The notes: a model not told the origin generated them from the sequence alone. A stretch of DNA of 10,343 bases from an uncultured bacterium (GCA_905214615.1 CAJMMX010000069.1:1-10343); one strand, 5' to 3'; shown: positions 1-7,368, counted from the first letter of the stretch. Numbers and translations: made by a program.

Positions 1-1151
1 GCAGGAGCAGGCTTCTTCTCACCCGGGAGCACAAACGTCAGGACATCGTCGGTATCCTCATCGGCCCACTCGCTGGCATGGCGCGCGACCCAGTAGCCAA
101 CGGCGCGATACTTGAGCATCGTGCCAAACACATTCAGGAACACGGTGACAAAGGCGATGATCATCAGGAACAGGATGAGCGTAATGCCGCCACCCTCGAT
201 GATTGCCTCAAGACCCGAAGGACGAGAATAGTAGCCGTAGTAGCCATAGCTGCTAATGCCCAGCGCGGCAACAAAACCAAAGATGGCGGTGAAAATCCAG
301 GTGATGATATTGGAAACAATGCCCGTCAAGAACTCGGGAAGAATCGAGGCACAGAACAGCTTGCCCAGGTTGGCCTTATAAGACTTCCAGACCTTCTCGA
401 GCGAAAACGCGCTTTCCACGCGGCCGGCGACTGCAAAGTGCATCACAGCGGCATCACCAAACATCTTAAAGAAAATGCCTAACACCGCCGATACGATCAT
501 GGCAAAGACAAGCAGACCCATCGACCCGATGAGTGCGCCCTCGAGGCCGCTCGAACCGAAGTAATAGTACGAACCGACAGCACCGATCACAGCGCTCTCA
601 AGCACCGAGAACACCACGCCAATCACTGGAATAATGGCCACGAACCCGAGCACGTTCGTAATGACAGACGAGAAGATGCCCAGTCCAAAGGAGGTCGAGC
701 GCAGCAGCGGACGCTCCATGCCGTTATCGTCCTTGAGCGACAGGTCGCGACCCCACTCGATAGCAAAGCCAGCGCCGCACACGCTTGCCACGTACGCAAG
801 CAAAAAGCCAATGGCCGCCGCGATGCCACCGATAACGGGGATAAACAGCACCAGCACCGACACGACGCAGATCAGCGCCGGCAAAAAGGCAATCTGACAT
901 ACGCGAACCAGGGCGCCGGGAACCTTAATCATGTCGTTGAAGGCCTGCGCCATGCAGCCCTTGGGCACGCTCATAGCCGGCTGGGGCGCAACGAACGGCT
1001 GCGGCTGCGGTTGGGCAAACGGCTGACCCTGCGGCTGAGGTTGAGCTTGCGGAGCGGGGCCGGCGGCCTTGACCTCGGTATTAGGGGCACCGCACACGCC
1101 GCAGAACTTGTCGTTATCACCCATGGGGGCGCCACACTGCGAACAGAACAT
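1..1151 (-). CDS. Zinc-ribbon polytopic membrane protein, C-terminus cut by window edge
   Basis: This frame stays open to the left edge, giving 383 codons plus two bases, so the C-terminus is missing. The N-terminus has a zinc-ribbon motif with CxxC pairs at Cys3/Cys6 and Cys17/Cys20. A Gln/Pro-rich linker follows at about residues 32-59. The rest is a multi-pass membrane region with hydrophobic stretches near 88-130, 155-195, 205-228, 265-300 and 322-345. A Gly/Tyr-rich patch (about 301-309) and an acidic stretch near 360-370 lie late in the protein. The start at 1151 is chosen because an AAGGG ribosome site lies 9 bases upstream; an in-frame ATG at 1160 would abut that site directly. The layout recalls zinc-ribbon plus DUF4013-like membrane proteins, but that family match is a guess and no function can be assigned. 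It follows the YitT gene on the same strand after a 150-base gap. Confidence 0.85.
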   Translation of the reverse strand, partial: MFCSQCGAPMGDNDKFCGVCGAPNTEVKAAGPAPQAQPQPQGQPFAQPQPQPFVAPQPAMSVPKGCMAQAFNDMIKVPGALVRVCQIAFLPALICVVSVLVLFIPVIGGIAAAIGFLLAYVASVCGAGFAIEWGRDLSLKDDNGMERPLLRSTSFGLGIFSSVITNVLGFVAIIPVIGVVFSVLESAVIGAVGSYYYFGSSGLEGALIGSMGLLVFAMIVSAVLGIFFKMFGDAAVMHFAVAGRVESAFSLEKVWKSYKANLGKLFCASILPEFLTGIVSNIITWIFTAIFGFVAALGISSYGYYGYYSRPSGLEAIIEGGGITLILFLMIIAFVTVFLNVFGTMLKYRAVGYWVARHASEWADEDTDDVLTFVLPGEKKPAP

Positions 1152-1301
1152 CGAAATCATCCCTTCGTATCTAGAGCGAATCACCTGGATCGCAAACGAT
1201 GTCTTTGGCAACATTATCGCCCAATGTGGGGACAAATACCCCAAGATGACCGATTTGCAACGTAGGCGGCTTTATTCAATGATTCGAAGGGTATATCCGC
1301 G

Positions 1302-2324
1302 CTAGTTCGTGCCGCGGAAGCCCTTGCCCACAATCTCGGAGCTGTCAACGATCGTGATAAACGCATTCGGATCGATATCGCGGGTATAGCGGCGCAGTTG
1401 TACTGCCTCGCGACGGCTCAGCACGCTCATAATCACCGTGACGCACTTGCCCGAGAAGGCGCCGTAACCACGGCTGATTGTTGCTGTGCGGTTGAGATGC
1501 TTGACGATAAACTCCTCGACTTTGCGCGGTTCGGCGCAAATAACCGTACAGACCTTACGAAGGTGAATGCTCTCGATGGCCTTATCGACCACGAGCGTCT
1601 TGGCAAACAGGCCAAGTACGCAGTACAGGCCGACGCGCGGGCCATACAGGAAAGCCGCGACGGTCACGATGCCGATATCGACCAGCAACAAGGCGCGTCC
1701 GATCTCGAGCGTCGTACGACGTTTGAGGATCATGGCAAGAATGTCCGTGCCACCCGTCGAGGCGCCGATGTCAAAGACAATAGCGCTGCCGAGCGCCGGC
1801 AAGATGACGGCAAAGCACAGGTCGAGCCACATATCGCCCGTCATCGAAACATCCGTCGGAATGAAGAGCTCAAACAGCGAGACGTACGCCGAAAGCGCAA
1901 ACGAGGCAAAGACGCTCCAAAGGATTGCCTTGCGCTCCAAAAAGATAAAACCCAGGATGACCAGGACCGCATTGATGATCCACATAAAGACGCCGACGGG
2001 CAGGGTCGGGAACAGCGTGGAAAGAATGACCGACACGCCCGAGGTGCCGCCGAAGGCAAAGTGATTGGGGGTTTTAAAGGCAACGATGGCGAACGCCGTG
2101 AGGATCAGGCCCAGGTTGAGCTCGGCAAAAAAGCGCGGAAAGCCTGGCTCCTGGCTACGCTTGCGGCCGGCGCGCTCGCCTTGCTCAATAACATCGCGAT
2201 CGACCACGCGCTCCATCGGCACCACCGGAGGACGATGCACCTCCTCGGCAGCACGCGACGCCGCCTCTGCCGCAGCGGCCTCAATCGCCCATGCCTTGCT
2301 TTCGGTCTCGTGTTCGTCGGCCAT
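1302..2324 (-). CDS. YitT family membrane protein (DUF161 + DUF2179)
   Basis: This 340-residue protein has the two-part YitT layout. The membrane half (about residues 68-250) carries the family glycine motifs GGTSGVSVIL (92-101) and GASTGGTDIL (187-196). The cytoplasmic C-terminal DUF2179 half (about 255-335) has ISRGYGAFSGK (283-293) and ends in the typical SSEIVGKGF (328-336). YitT proteins are widespread in Gram-positives and have been suggested to be transporters, but their substrate is not established. The first 60 residues are an extra Ala/Glu-rich, then Arg/Lys/Glu-rich cytoplasmic extension with no membrane character, making it longer than the usual 280-290 residues. The ATG at 2324 has an AGAGG ribosome site 8 bases upstream. 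It is preceded by the asp23 terminator, so it is probably its own transcription unit. Confidence 0.93.
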   Translation of the reverse strand: MADEHETESKAWAIEAAAAEAASRAAEEVHRPPVVPMERVVDRDVIEQGERAGRKRSQEPGFPRFFAELNLGLILTAFAIVAFKTPNHFAFGGTSGVSVILSTLFPTLPVGVFMWIINAVLVILGFIFLERKAILWSVFASFALSAYVSLFELFIPTDVSMTGDMWLDLCFAVILPALGSAIVFDIGASTGGTDILAMILKRRTTLEIGRALLLVDIGIVTVAAFLYGPRVGLYCVLGLFAKTLVVDKAIESIHLRKVCTVICAEPRKVEEFIVKHLNRTATISRGYGAFSGKCVTVIMSVLSRREAVQLRRYTRDIDPNAFITIVDSSEIVGKGFRGTN

Positions 2325-2367
2325 TACGGCAACCTCTCGTTAACAATTTGGAAACAATGCGCCCATT

Positions 2368-2395
2368 AGGGTAACGCGGAACGTGGGGATTGCAA
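2368..2395 (-). promoter_or_regulatory. Candidate sigma-A-type promoter for the YitT gene
   Basis: On the minus strand TTGCAA (2390-2395) and TACCCT (2368-2373) are separated by 16 bases and lie downstream of the asp23 terminator and about 45 bases upstream of the YitT ATG. The -35 is a good match, the -10 a poor one. A promoter is expected in this gap because the previous operon is terminated, but the exact hexamers are uncertain. Confidence 0.3.
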
Positions 2396-2436
2396 CCCTT
2401 AGTTAGACGAGCGGTATGACTACATCGGGTGCGTAC

Positions 2437-2478
2437 AAAAACGGCCGGCCACGCTTTTGCTTGCGCGGTCGGCCGTTT
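2437..2478 (-). terminator. Intrinsic terminator of the amaP-DUF2273-asp23 operon
   Basis: Complementary 16-base arms at 2439-2454 and 2463-2478 enclose an 8-base loop. Read on the minus strand the stem has one A-C mismatch and one G-U pair and is followed by a run of five T (2437-2441). It starts about 50 bases after the asp23 stop codon. This is a classical Rho-independent terminator for the leftward operon, and it separates that operon from the YitT gene. Confidence 0.85.
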
Positions 2479-2528
2479 AACGTTTTCGCAGATAAAACCT
2501 GCCAAATTAAACATCCCTTTTTGGTAGG

Positions 2529-3050
2529 TTATTCGTGCTGGCTGGTACGGTGCTCGTACTCCTCGGGGGTGATGACATCCTCGATGCGCAGGTTGACGCC
2601 TGCCACCTCAAGGCCGGTCATCGCGGCAAGACGCTCGGTGACGCGCGCCTTAACGTCGTCAAAGATCGCAGGCGCATAGGCGCCGTACTCGATGATGACC
2701 GAGATGTTGACAACCACGCGGTTGTCGTCGGTGACCTCGACCGTCACGCCCTTGGTCAGGTTCTCGGCACCAAACTGCTCCTGCACAAAGTGCATGAGGT
2801 TGCCCTTCATGCCCAGAACGTGCGGCACCTCGCGGGTGGCCATGGCGACGATCTTCTCAATCACGCCGTTGGAATATGTCAGCGAGTCCTCGGACTCGTC
2901 CGCCTCCTCGTCATCCTCGTCCGCCTCGTCTTCGGACTCTGCCTCGACGAGCGCCTCGTCCTCGAGCGTTACGTCCTCCGCCTCGGCGGCGACGGCCTCG
3001 CTCGTCTCGAGCTCGGTATCGGCCACATCGACCTTCGTGTTAAAAGCCAT
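2529..3050 (-). CDS. asp23: Asp23/Gls24 family envelope stress response protein
   Basis: This 173-residue protein contains the Asp23/Gls24 (DUF322) domain at about residues 57-170. It begins LTYSNGVIEKIVAMATREV and includes the beta-strand pair GVTVEVTDDNRVVVNISVII and the late VAGVNLRIEDV. In Staphylococcus aureus Asp23 is an abundant membrane-associated protein tethered by AmaP and linked to cell-envelope homeostasis. The first 56 residues form an intrinsically disordered-looking acidic tail: residues 8-55 hold 26 Asp/Glu and no Lys or Arg. No signal peptide or membrane segment is visible, consistent with a cytoplasmic protein recruited by partners. The ATG at 3050 has a strong AAGGAGG ribosome site four bases upstream, fitting high expression. 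It is the last gene of the operon, 44 bases after the DUF2273 gene, and is followed by a strong terminator. Confidence 0.95.
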   Translation of the reverse strand: MAFNTKVDVADTELETSEAVAAEAEDVTLEDEALVEAESEDEADEDDEEADESEDSLTYSNGVIEKIVAMATREVPHVLGMKGNLMHFVQEQFGAENLTKGVTVEVTDDNRVVVNISVIIEYGAYAPAIFDDVKARVTERLAAMTGLEVAGVNLRIEDVITPEEYEHRTSQHE

Positions 3051-3094
3051 GGTTCCTCCTTATGCCTGCCACGGATGCGACAGTCGAATACATA

Positions 3095-3472
3095 TTAGCG
3101 GCCGCTAAACAGACGGCCGAAGAAGTTAACGATACCGTTCTCGCCGTCGCGAATCTGGCCGATCACGGCGCCGATCAGCACAAAGAATGCGATGACAAGC
3201 GTGTCCCACAGGCCCAACGTAAGTACCAGCACGGCGAGGATAAAGCCTGCCACGGCGCCGAGCGTAGTGTTGGGGTGGCGCACGGCGTAGCTCCAGATAG
3301 CAGCGCCCGTACCTTTGATGAGACCCATGGCCTCGTCAAAGTCGTTGGCGGCGCTGTCGTGCTGCTCGCCGGCCTCGGGCTTGGTGTCGGCGGACTCGCC
3401 TGCCGGCATAGCGTTCTGATCGATCGTCAGGCGCGGCGTGCGGGCGGTCTTGTCTTGGTTGGTATCACTCAC
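3095..3472 (-). CDS. DUF2273 family small membrane protein of the Asp23 operon
   Basis: With the GTG start at 3472 this is a 125-residue protein. Residues 1-55 are polar and probably cytoplasmic. Two adjacent hydrophobic segments follow (about 69-88 and 91-107), with the short DUF2273 pattern of a glycine-rich helix, a GLWD turn and a second helix ending IGQIRDG. The family is a membrane component that travels with AmaP and Asp23 in firmicutes and actinobacteria; its biochemical role is unknown. The frame stays open upstream to 3616, but that part lies inside amaP and codes an Arg/Pro/Cys-rich sequence typical of a shadow frame. The GTG has GGAGG 6 bases upstream and overlaps the amaP stop codon, giving an 8-base overlap that suggests translational coupling. 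Confidence 0.9.
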   Translation of the reverse strand: MSDTNQDKTARTPRLTIDQNAMPAGESADTKPEAGEQHDSAANDFDEAMGLIKGTGAAIWSYAVRHPNTTLGAVAGFILAVLVLTLGLWDTLVIAFFVLIGAVIGQIRDGENGIVNFFGRLFSGR

Positions 3473-4010
3473 CGGAAACCTCCACGGTCTGGACGGTAGT
3501 CTTGGACGGCAAAAAGCGAACGCGCGCAGTCGTGCCCGGCGTACCGAGCATGGTGTCGCAGGCCCGCTCGATACGCTGCTGCATCGCAGTGGCAAGGGAA
3601 GCGACGTCTTTATCATCGAGCGCGATGGCTTCGACCTTAAAACGAACGTGCGATTCGTCGGGGCCTTGGACGCGAGCCTCGATATGCTCGACCATCACGC
3701 GGTCATCGCGTTCGGCAGCAGCGCGGGCACACGAGGAGAGAGCCGCGAGCGTGACCTCGATATTGCGCTCCCCTGCCGGATGCACGCAGGACGGCTCGCG
3801 GCGAGCAAACATCAGGCGGAAGAAGACCGCCAGCACGCCAAGCGCCACGACACCGCCGCACACTGTAACGACAATGCGCGGCATGGGGTCACGCATCAGC
3901 AGCATAAAGCGGTAGGTATATGGCCCCCAAAACTGGCAGACCAACGTGCCCAGCGCCACGACGGCGGCGGCAAGATACACGATCGCTAGGGCTCGTTTGA
4001 GTACGCGCAC
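3465..4010 (-). CDS. amaP: Alkaline shock response membrane anchor protein AmaP
   Basis: A 181-residue protein with two membrane segments near the N-terminus (about residues 6-28 and 46-68), then a cytoplasmic domain of about 110 residues. That domain starts ERNIEVTLAAL and has the alternating pattern of an Asp23-like fold. This is the AmaP layout: the anchor that recruits Asp23 to the membrane in S. aureus. Its place directly upstream of DUF2273 and asp23 supports the call. I chose GTG at 4010 because AAGGGAG lies 5 bases upstream and the protein then starts with a short basic stretch before the first helix. In-frame ATGs at 4061 and 4058 have no ribosome site and fall in or beside a probable -10 box; the longest open frame, from 4139, starts upstream of the yebC terminator. 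The start remains the least certain part. Confidence 0.88.
   Translation of the reverse strand: MRVLKRALAIVYLAAAVVALGTLVCQFWGPYTYRFMLLMRDPMPRIVVTVCGGVVALGVLAVFFRLMFARREPSCVHPAGERNIEVTLAALSSCARAAAERDDRVMVEHIEARVQGPDESHVRFKVEAIALDDKDVASLATAMQQRIERACDTMLGTPGTTARVRFLPSKTTVQTVEVSGE
3479..3483 (-). promoter_or_regulatory. Ribosome site that fixes the DUF2273 GTG start
   Basis: GGAGG on the minus strand lies 6 bases before GTG at 3472, within the last codons of amaP. It supports a GTG start and translational coupling to amaP. Confidence 0.7.
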
Positions 4011-4015
4011 GCGCG

Positions 4016-4022
4016 CTCCCTT
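4016..4022 (-). promoter_or_regulatory. Ribosome site that fixes the amaP GTG start
   Basis: AAGGGAG on the minus strand lies 5 bases before GTG at 4010. No comparable site precedes the upstream in-frame ATG codons at 4058 and 4061, so this decides the start call. Confidence 0.65.
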
Positions 4023-4059
4023 CAGGTTTCGGTCCACAGAATGCAAAACGATTCGCATC

Positions 4060-4065
4060 ATTATA
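4060..4065 (-). promoter_or_regulatory. Candidate -10 box (TATAAT) for the amaP operon
   Basis: A perfect TATAAT on the minus strand begins inside the T-run of the yebC terminator and would place a transcript start about 40-45 bases before the amaP GTG. No good -35 hexamer is visible 16-18 bases upstream, where the terminator stem lies. An alternative sigma factor or activator, or a promoter elsewhere, is possible. Confidence 0.4.
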
Positions 4066-4106
4066 AAAGAGCCGGGTCCGGTGCCATACGCACGCGGATC
4101 CGGCTC
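4065..4106 (-). terminator. Intrinsic terminator of yebC
   Basis: On the minus strand GAGCCGGATCCG pairs with CGGACCCGGCTC (one A-C mismatch), and the stem extends inward through GTGC/GCAC past one bulged C to a 5-base loop. The hairpin spans 4069-4106 and is followed by TTTT (4065-4068). It lies about 70 bases after the yebC stop codon and separates yebC from the amaP operon. Confidence 0.85.
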
Positions 4107-4175
4107 ATCTATTCCACGAGGCTTGCATGCTCGCTTCATTATGCCCAGATATGCACGGCTTAACCCGTGCAGGCG

Positions 4176-4982
4176 CTACTCCTCCTCGAGGGCAGCGATG
4201 ACCTCGTCGGTCATGTCCATGGTGCTGTAGACGTCCTGGACGTCGTCGAGCTCCTCGAGACGGTCGATAAGGCGCTGAACCTTCTTGGCGTCGGTACCGG
4301 AGACCTCGGTCGGGGTAGTCGGGACCATGGTGGTCTCGGAGCCCTTGACCTGGACGCCCTGCTCCTCGAGTGCCTTGGAAACAGCCATGACGTCGTTAGC
4401 AGCGGTCCAGACGATCCACTCCTCGCCGGCGTCCTCGTAGTCCTCGCCACCGGCCTCGGCGATGGCCATCATGAACTCATCCTCGTCACCGGCAGCACCG
4501 TTGGCGATCATGGTCTCCTTCTTGGCATTCTCGTCCAGGATCTCCTTGGCGACGACGATCTGGCCCTTGCGCTCAAACTGGAAGGCGACGGAGCCGGAGG
4601 TGCCCAGGTTGCCACCAGCGTGGGAGAAGGCGGAACGGACATCGGCGGCAGTGCGGTTGCGATTATCGGTCAGGCAGTCAACGTAGACGGCGACACCGGC
4701 AGGACCATAGCCCTCGTACACGATGTTCTCGTAGACGGCGGCATCGGCACCCGAACCAAAAGCCTTGTCGATAGCGGACTTGATCTTGTCCTTAGGCATG
4801 GACTGAGCCTTGGCCTTGGCAACAGCAGCAGCGAGGCTGGCGTTGTTCTCGGGCAGCGGGTCGCCGCCGAGACGGGCAGCAACGGTGATGTTGCGGCTCA
4901 GCTTGGAGAAGAGGGCGGAACGCTTGGCGTCCTGCGCGCCCTTACGATGCTTGGTTGTGGCCCACTTAGAGTGTCCGGACAT
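4176..4982 (-). CDS. yebC: YebC/PmpR family protein
   Basis: This 268-residue protein has the full YebC signature. The N-terminal motif begins SGHSKWATTKHRKGAQDAKR, followed by FSKLSRNITVAARLGG (25-40), SMPKDKIKSAIDKAFGSG (61-78) and YEGYGPAGVAVYVDCLTDNRNRT (starting near 89). The C-terminal third is very acidic. Members were long annotated as transcriptional regulators; more recent work links family members to the ribosome and to translation through proline-rich stretches. Which role applies here cannot be told from sequence. It is slightly longer than the usual 240-250 residues because of an Asp/Glu-rich insert around 165-190. The ATG at 4982 has AGGAG about 6 bases upstream. It appears monocistronic, with a candidate promoter upstream and a strong terminator downstream. 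Confidence 0.97.
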   Translation of the reverse strand: MSGHSKWATTKHRKGAQDAKRSALFSKLSRNITVAARLGGDPLPENNASLAAAVAKAKAQSMPKDKIKSAIDKAFGSGADAAVYENIVYEGYGPAGVAVYVDCLTDNRNRTAADVRSAFSHAGGNLGTSGSVAFQFERKGQIVVAKEILDENAKKETMIANGAAGDEDEFMMAIAEAGGEDYEDAGEEWIVWTAANDVMAVSKALEEQGVQVKGSETTMVPTTPTEVSGTDAKKVQRLIDRLEELDDVQDVYSTMDMTDEVIAALEEE

Positions 4983-5050
4983 ACGTGTCTCCTATCGGTT
5001 TCGACCTAAAGCCCAGCGCAGATGCTCGGGCAATATAAACAAACGTCGTT

Positions 5051-5079
5051 ATGATATACCTACTGGCCTGCGAGATAAA
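5051..5079 (-). promoter_or_regulatory. Candidate promoter of yebC
   Basis: On the minus strand TTTATC (5074-5079) and TATCAT (5051-5056) are separated by 17 bases and lie about 70 bases upstream of the yebC ATG. The -10 matches consensus at five of six positions, the -35 only at about three. Other AT-rich -10 candidates such as TATATT lie slightly closer to the gene, so the exact site is uncertain. Confidence 0.3.
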
Positions 5080-5112
5080 CCCCAAAATGAAGGCGTCGTG
5101 ATGATGCCACCC

Positions 5113-5147
5113 TTTGGTGCAAAGTAACCTGACCCCAATGTACCAAA
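5113..5147 (-). repeat. G-core hairpin element A
   Basis: The 35-base element begins immediately after the stop codon of the DUF6020-like gene. Nine-base arms TTTGGTGCA (5113-5121) and TGTACCAAA (5139-5147) pair with one G-T wobble on the plus strand. The loop, read on the minus strand, holds GGGGTCAGGTTACTT. The core is nearly the same as that of the element at 7369-7411. No T-run follows on the minus strand, so it is not a standard intrinsic terminator. Confidence 0.6.
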
Positions 5148-7331
5148 TTAGGACCAGAGGAGGTCGCTGCGGGTGATGGTGGCACCGATGGCAAAGGGCA
5201 TGCAGGCGATGACCGGATACAGGTAGCGCATGTAGGTCGAGCCGTTGCAGGGACCGATCAGACACACGGCAAGCACGCCCAAAAGCGGCACCCAAATGGC
5301 CAGCCCGCGCCACGAATGGCGGCGCAACAGGTAGACCACCACGGCGATCATAATCCACACATAGGTGGCCGAGCTCATGGTGAGCGAGATAAACGGAATG
5401 CGCTGCACCGCCACGCGATACAGGTTGATCAGGTGGTCGCACCAGCGCACAACCTTGCTATCGACCGGATGGAAGTCAAAGTACTTGAGGTTATCGGGCT
5501 TCGCCATAATCTCGGCACTGCGCGCCGTGCTGTAGACCCACGCATCGCGGGCACTCGGATAAAAGTAGCCGTAGTAGTTATTGATGAGCGCCGAGATGTA
5601 GCACTCGGGATCCTTTTTGAACATCTGCGCCCAGACCTCAAAATAGGCCTTGATGTCCTCCTGCGAGGCGTACTCGTTAAAGCAGTTCTTGACGGCGTCG
5701 GACTTGTCGGGGTTGTAACGGCGGCCCAGATTGTCGTACTTGAGCACACGGTCGATCACGGCACGCTCATCGTCGGTCACCAAGCCGTCGCAAGGAGCCT
5801 CCACGATAGTGCCGCCCTCCTTAACCGTAGGGTTGACACCCGAGTTGAGGCCGTCGTGCTTTTGGACGAAACGAGCCGTCTGCTGGAACGGAATCGAGAG
5901 GATTTCGCGCTTGGAACCAGGCGTAATGTCGTGCGCCGGCATAAAGACCTTGGTGAAGTACATATTAGAGGCAAGGCAGAGTGCAAGCACCGCAAGAACT
6001 CCCATCCAGCGGAAACGCGGGATGGAGCCCGAAGACGCAGCACCAGCCTGCTTGGCTGCGCGACGAGCCACATGCGCGTCCCATGCGCAAAACGCCGCCG
6101 CGATTACGCATGCCGCCAGGGGAAACACCAGGCCGCCGTTGCGCAGAAACGTGGAACCCATGGCACCCAGAGCGAGCAGCAGCCAGTCATGGCGCGCAAA
6201 GAGCGCGGGCCTCTGTTCGCCCGCACGCTCGGCATTGGCATCGCGACGGGGCAGGCCGCATGCCACGAGCTTCACGGCCTGCACCAACAGCACCAAAAAC
6301 GCGTCGGCAAACAGCACATCTTTGGTAAGCAGGGCCGCGTAGTTGGAGAACATGGGCATAAACACAAAGAACAGCAAGATCACGCCGCGGATCGGCAAGC
6401 TCACGCCCAGCTTGCGCAGCGACGAGATGGAATAGGCCATGCAGGCGGCCGTGATGACGAACTGAGCGCAGGTGTAGATGGCAAGGCCTGCGTTGGCGCT
6501 GTTGAACAGTGAAAGCCCCAGCTGGACGCACGAACCGATGATAGCCGTGTGCACCACGGGGTGATGTCCGTTGAGCAACACATTGGGATTGAGCAGACGC
6601 AGGTAGTCACTCGTGCCGTTGGGGTAGTTGAACCACTGGCGAATCTGCGCACCCGTATCTCCCATAAAAAGGCCGGGCAGCGAAGCGATGAGCGTGGGCG
6701 CCCAGGCGACCATAAGCACCAGGAAGGGCCCGGCAAAGGGATGGACCGAGAGCACGGCGTGAGCCACACGCCATACGCGGCCAAAGTGCGCTTCGGAAAA
6801 CGGAATGCGCCGAGAGCTCAGCCAATCTAGACACTCAAAAGCCAGGTAGAAGGCAACGACCGCCAAGAGCATCCAGCCCGCACCGCCTATCCAGGCGCAG
6901 ATGATGCGAGCCTTGTCGCCGAGTACGATCTCGGCAGAATCGGTGAGGTCGTAGCTGCGGCCAAACACCATGCAGACGGCAAAGAACAGCGACGGAAGGA
7001 TCACCGAAGGACGCCAAGCATCGCCGCGGCCAAAGAATACGTAGCGAAACGGCAGAGTGAGCAGACAGGCAAGCGCAAGCAGCATGACCGCGTCGGTATG
7101 GCCGGCAAACGAGAGAAGCACCTCGTAGCACACGTACAGCATGCCCGAGGCTTTGGGGTCAATCGCCAAGACTGCGTTGCTCGAGACCGGCGCGGGATCG
7201 ATGGAAAACGCCGTGGTCGCCAACAGCGCGAGCAGAAATGCGATGAGCGTCTGCTTGGCGGGGTAGCGCTTAAACCAGACGATGCGGGCAGCGTCGCGCG
7301 CAGCCGTTGTGGAGAGGTCGGAATCCTTCAC
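5148..7331 (-). CDS. Large polytopic membrane protein, DUF6020-like (GT-C glycosyltransferase type)
   Basis: This 727-residue protein has roughly a dozen hydrophobic segments through residues 27-455, then a long soluble stretch (about 458-650), then three C-terminal membrane segments (655-720). The layout resembles GT-C enzymes, which use lipid-linked sugars and act on the outer face of the membrane. Motifs that fit are MGDTGAQI in an early loop (223-230, with an acidic residue where GT-C enzymes keep a catalytic one), HHPVVHT (256-262), LLTKDVLFAD (334-343) and STYMRYLYPVIACMPF near the end. I recall such proteins being grouped as DUF6020; acceptor and donor are unknown and activity is inferred. 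The start is GTG at 7331 with a modest AAAGG site about 10 bases upstream. It lies 81 bases after lgt, from which a large hairpin separates it. Confidence 0.82.
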   Translation of the reverse strand: MKDSDLSTTAARDAARIVWFKRYPAKQTLIAFLLALLATTAFSIDPAPVSSNAVLAIDPKASGMLYVCYEVLLSFAGHTDAVMLLALACLLTLPFRYVFFGRGDAWRPSVILPSLFFAVCMVFGRSYDLTDSAEIVLGDKARIICAWIGGAGWMLLAVVAFYLAFECLDWLSSRRIPFSEAHFGRVWRVAHAVLSVHPFAGPFLVLMVAWAPTLIASLPGLFMGDTGAQIRQWFNYPNGTSDYLRLLNPNVLLNGHHPVVHTAIIGSCVQLGLSLFNSANAGLAIYTCAQFVITAACMAYSISSLRKLGVSLPIRGVILLFFVFMPMFSNYAALLTKDVLFADAFLVLLVQAVKLVACGLPRRDANAERAGEQRPALFARHDWLLLALGAMGSTFLRNGGLVFPLAACVIAAAFCAWDAHVARRAAKQAGAASSGSIPRFRWMGVLAVLALCLASNMYFTKVFMPAHDITPGSKREILSIPFQQTARFVQKHDGLNSGVNPTVKEGGTIVEAPCDGLVTDDERAVIDRVLKYDNLGRRYNPDKSDAVKNCFNEYASQEDIKAYFEVWAQMFKKDPECYISALINNYYGYFYPSARDAWVYSTARSAEIMAKPDNLKYFDFHPVDSKVVRWCDHLINLYRVAVQRIPFISLTMSSATYVWIMIAVVVYLLRRHSWRGLAIWVPLLGVLAVCLIGPCNGSTYMRYLYPVIACMPFAIGATITRSDLLWS

Positions 7332-7368
7332 AGTCCAAAGAGCCTTTCTAGAAACCTATCAAACTCGG

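Noticed and set aside
78..482. Plus-strand open frame of 134 codons in the left 1.1 kb
   Set aside because: The opposite strand carries a continuous zinc-ribbon membrane protein with a ribosome site; this plus frame has no protein-like features.
1218..1232. GGGGACAAATACCCC hairpin upstream of the zinc-ribbon gene, resembling the G-core
   Set aside because: The stem is only four pairs and is part of the G-run itself, and the CAGG half of the core and the flanking arms are missing. I do not count it with the five elements.
1398..2369. Plus-strand open frame of 323 codons
   Set aside because: Antisense shadow of the clear YitT gene, with Asp/Arg/His-rich low-complexity composition and no recognisable motif.
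2881..3000. Repetitive-looking TCCTCG/CTCGTC stretch as a DNA repeat
   Set aside because: It is simply the coding sequence of the Asp/Glu-rich tail of Asp23, with no regular unit length.
3473..3616. Longer start for the DUF2273 protein
   Set aside because: The extra residues overlap amaP and are Arg/Pro/Cys-rich out-of-frame sequence; GTG at 3472 has a proper ribosome site.
5316..6512. Long plus-strand open frame of 398 codons
   Set aside because: It lies wholly inside the DUF6020-like gene on the other strand, is rich in His/Arg/Gln/Ala, has no hydrophobic pattern or known motif, and no ribosome site. It is a high-GC antisense shadow.
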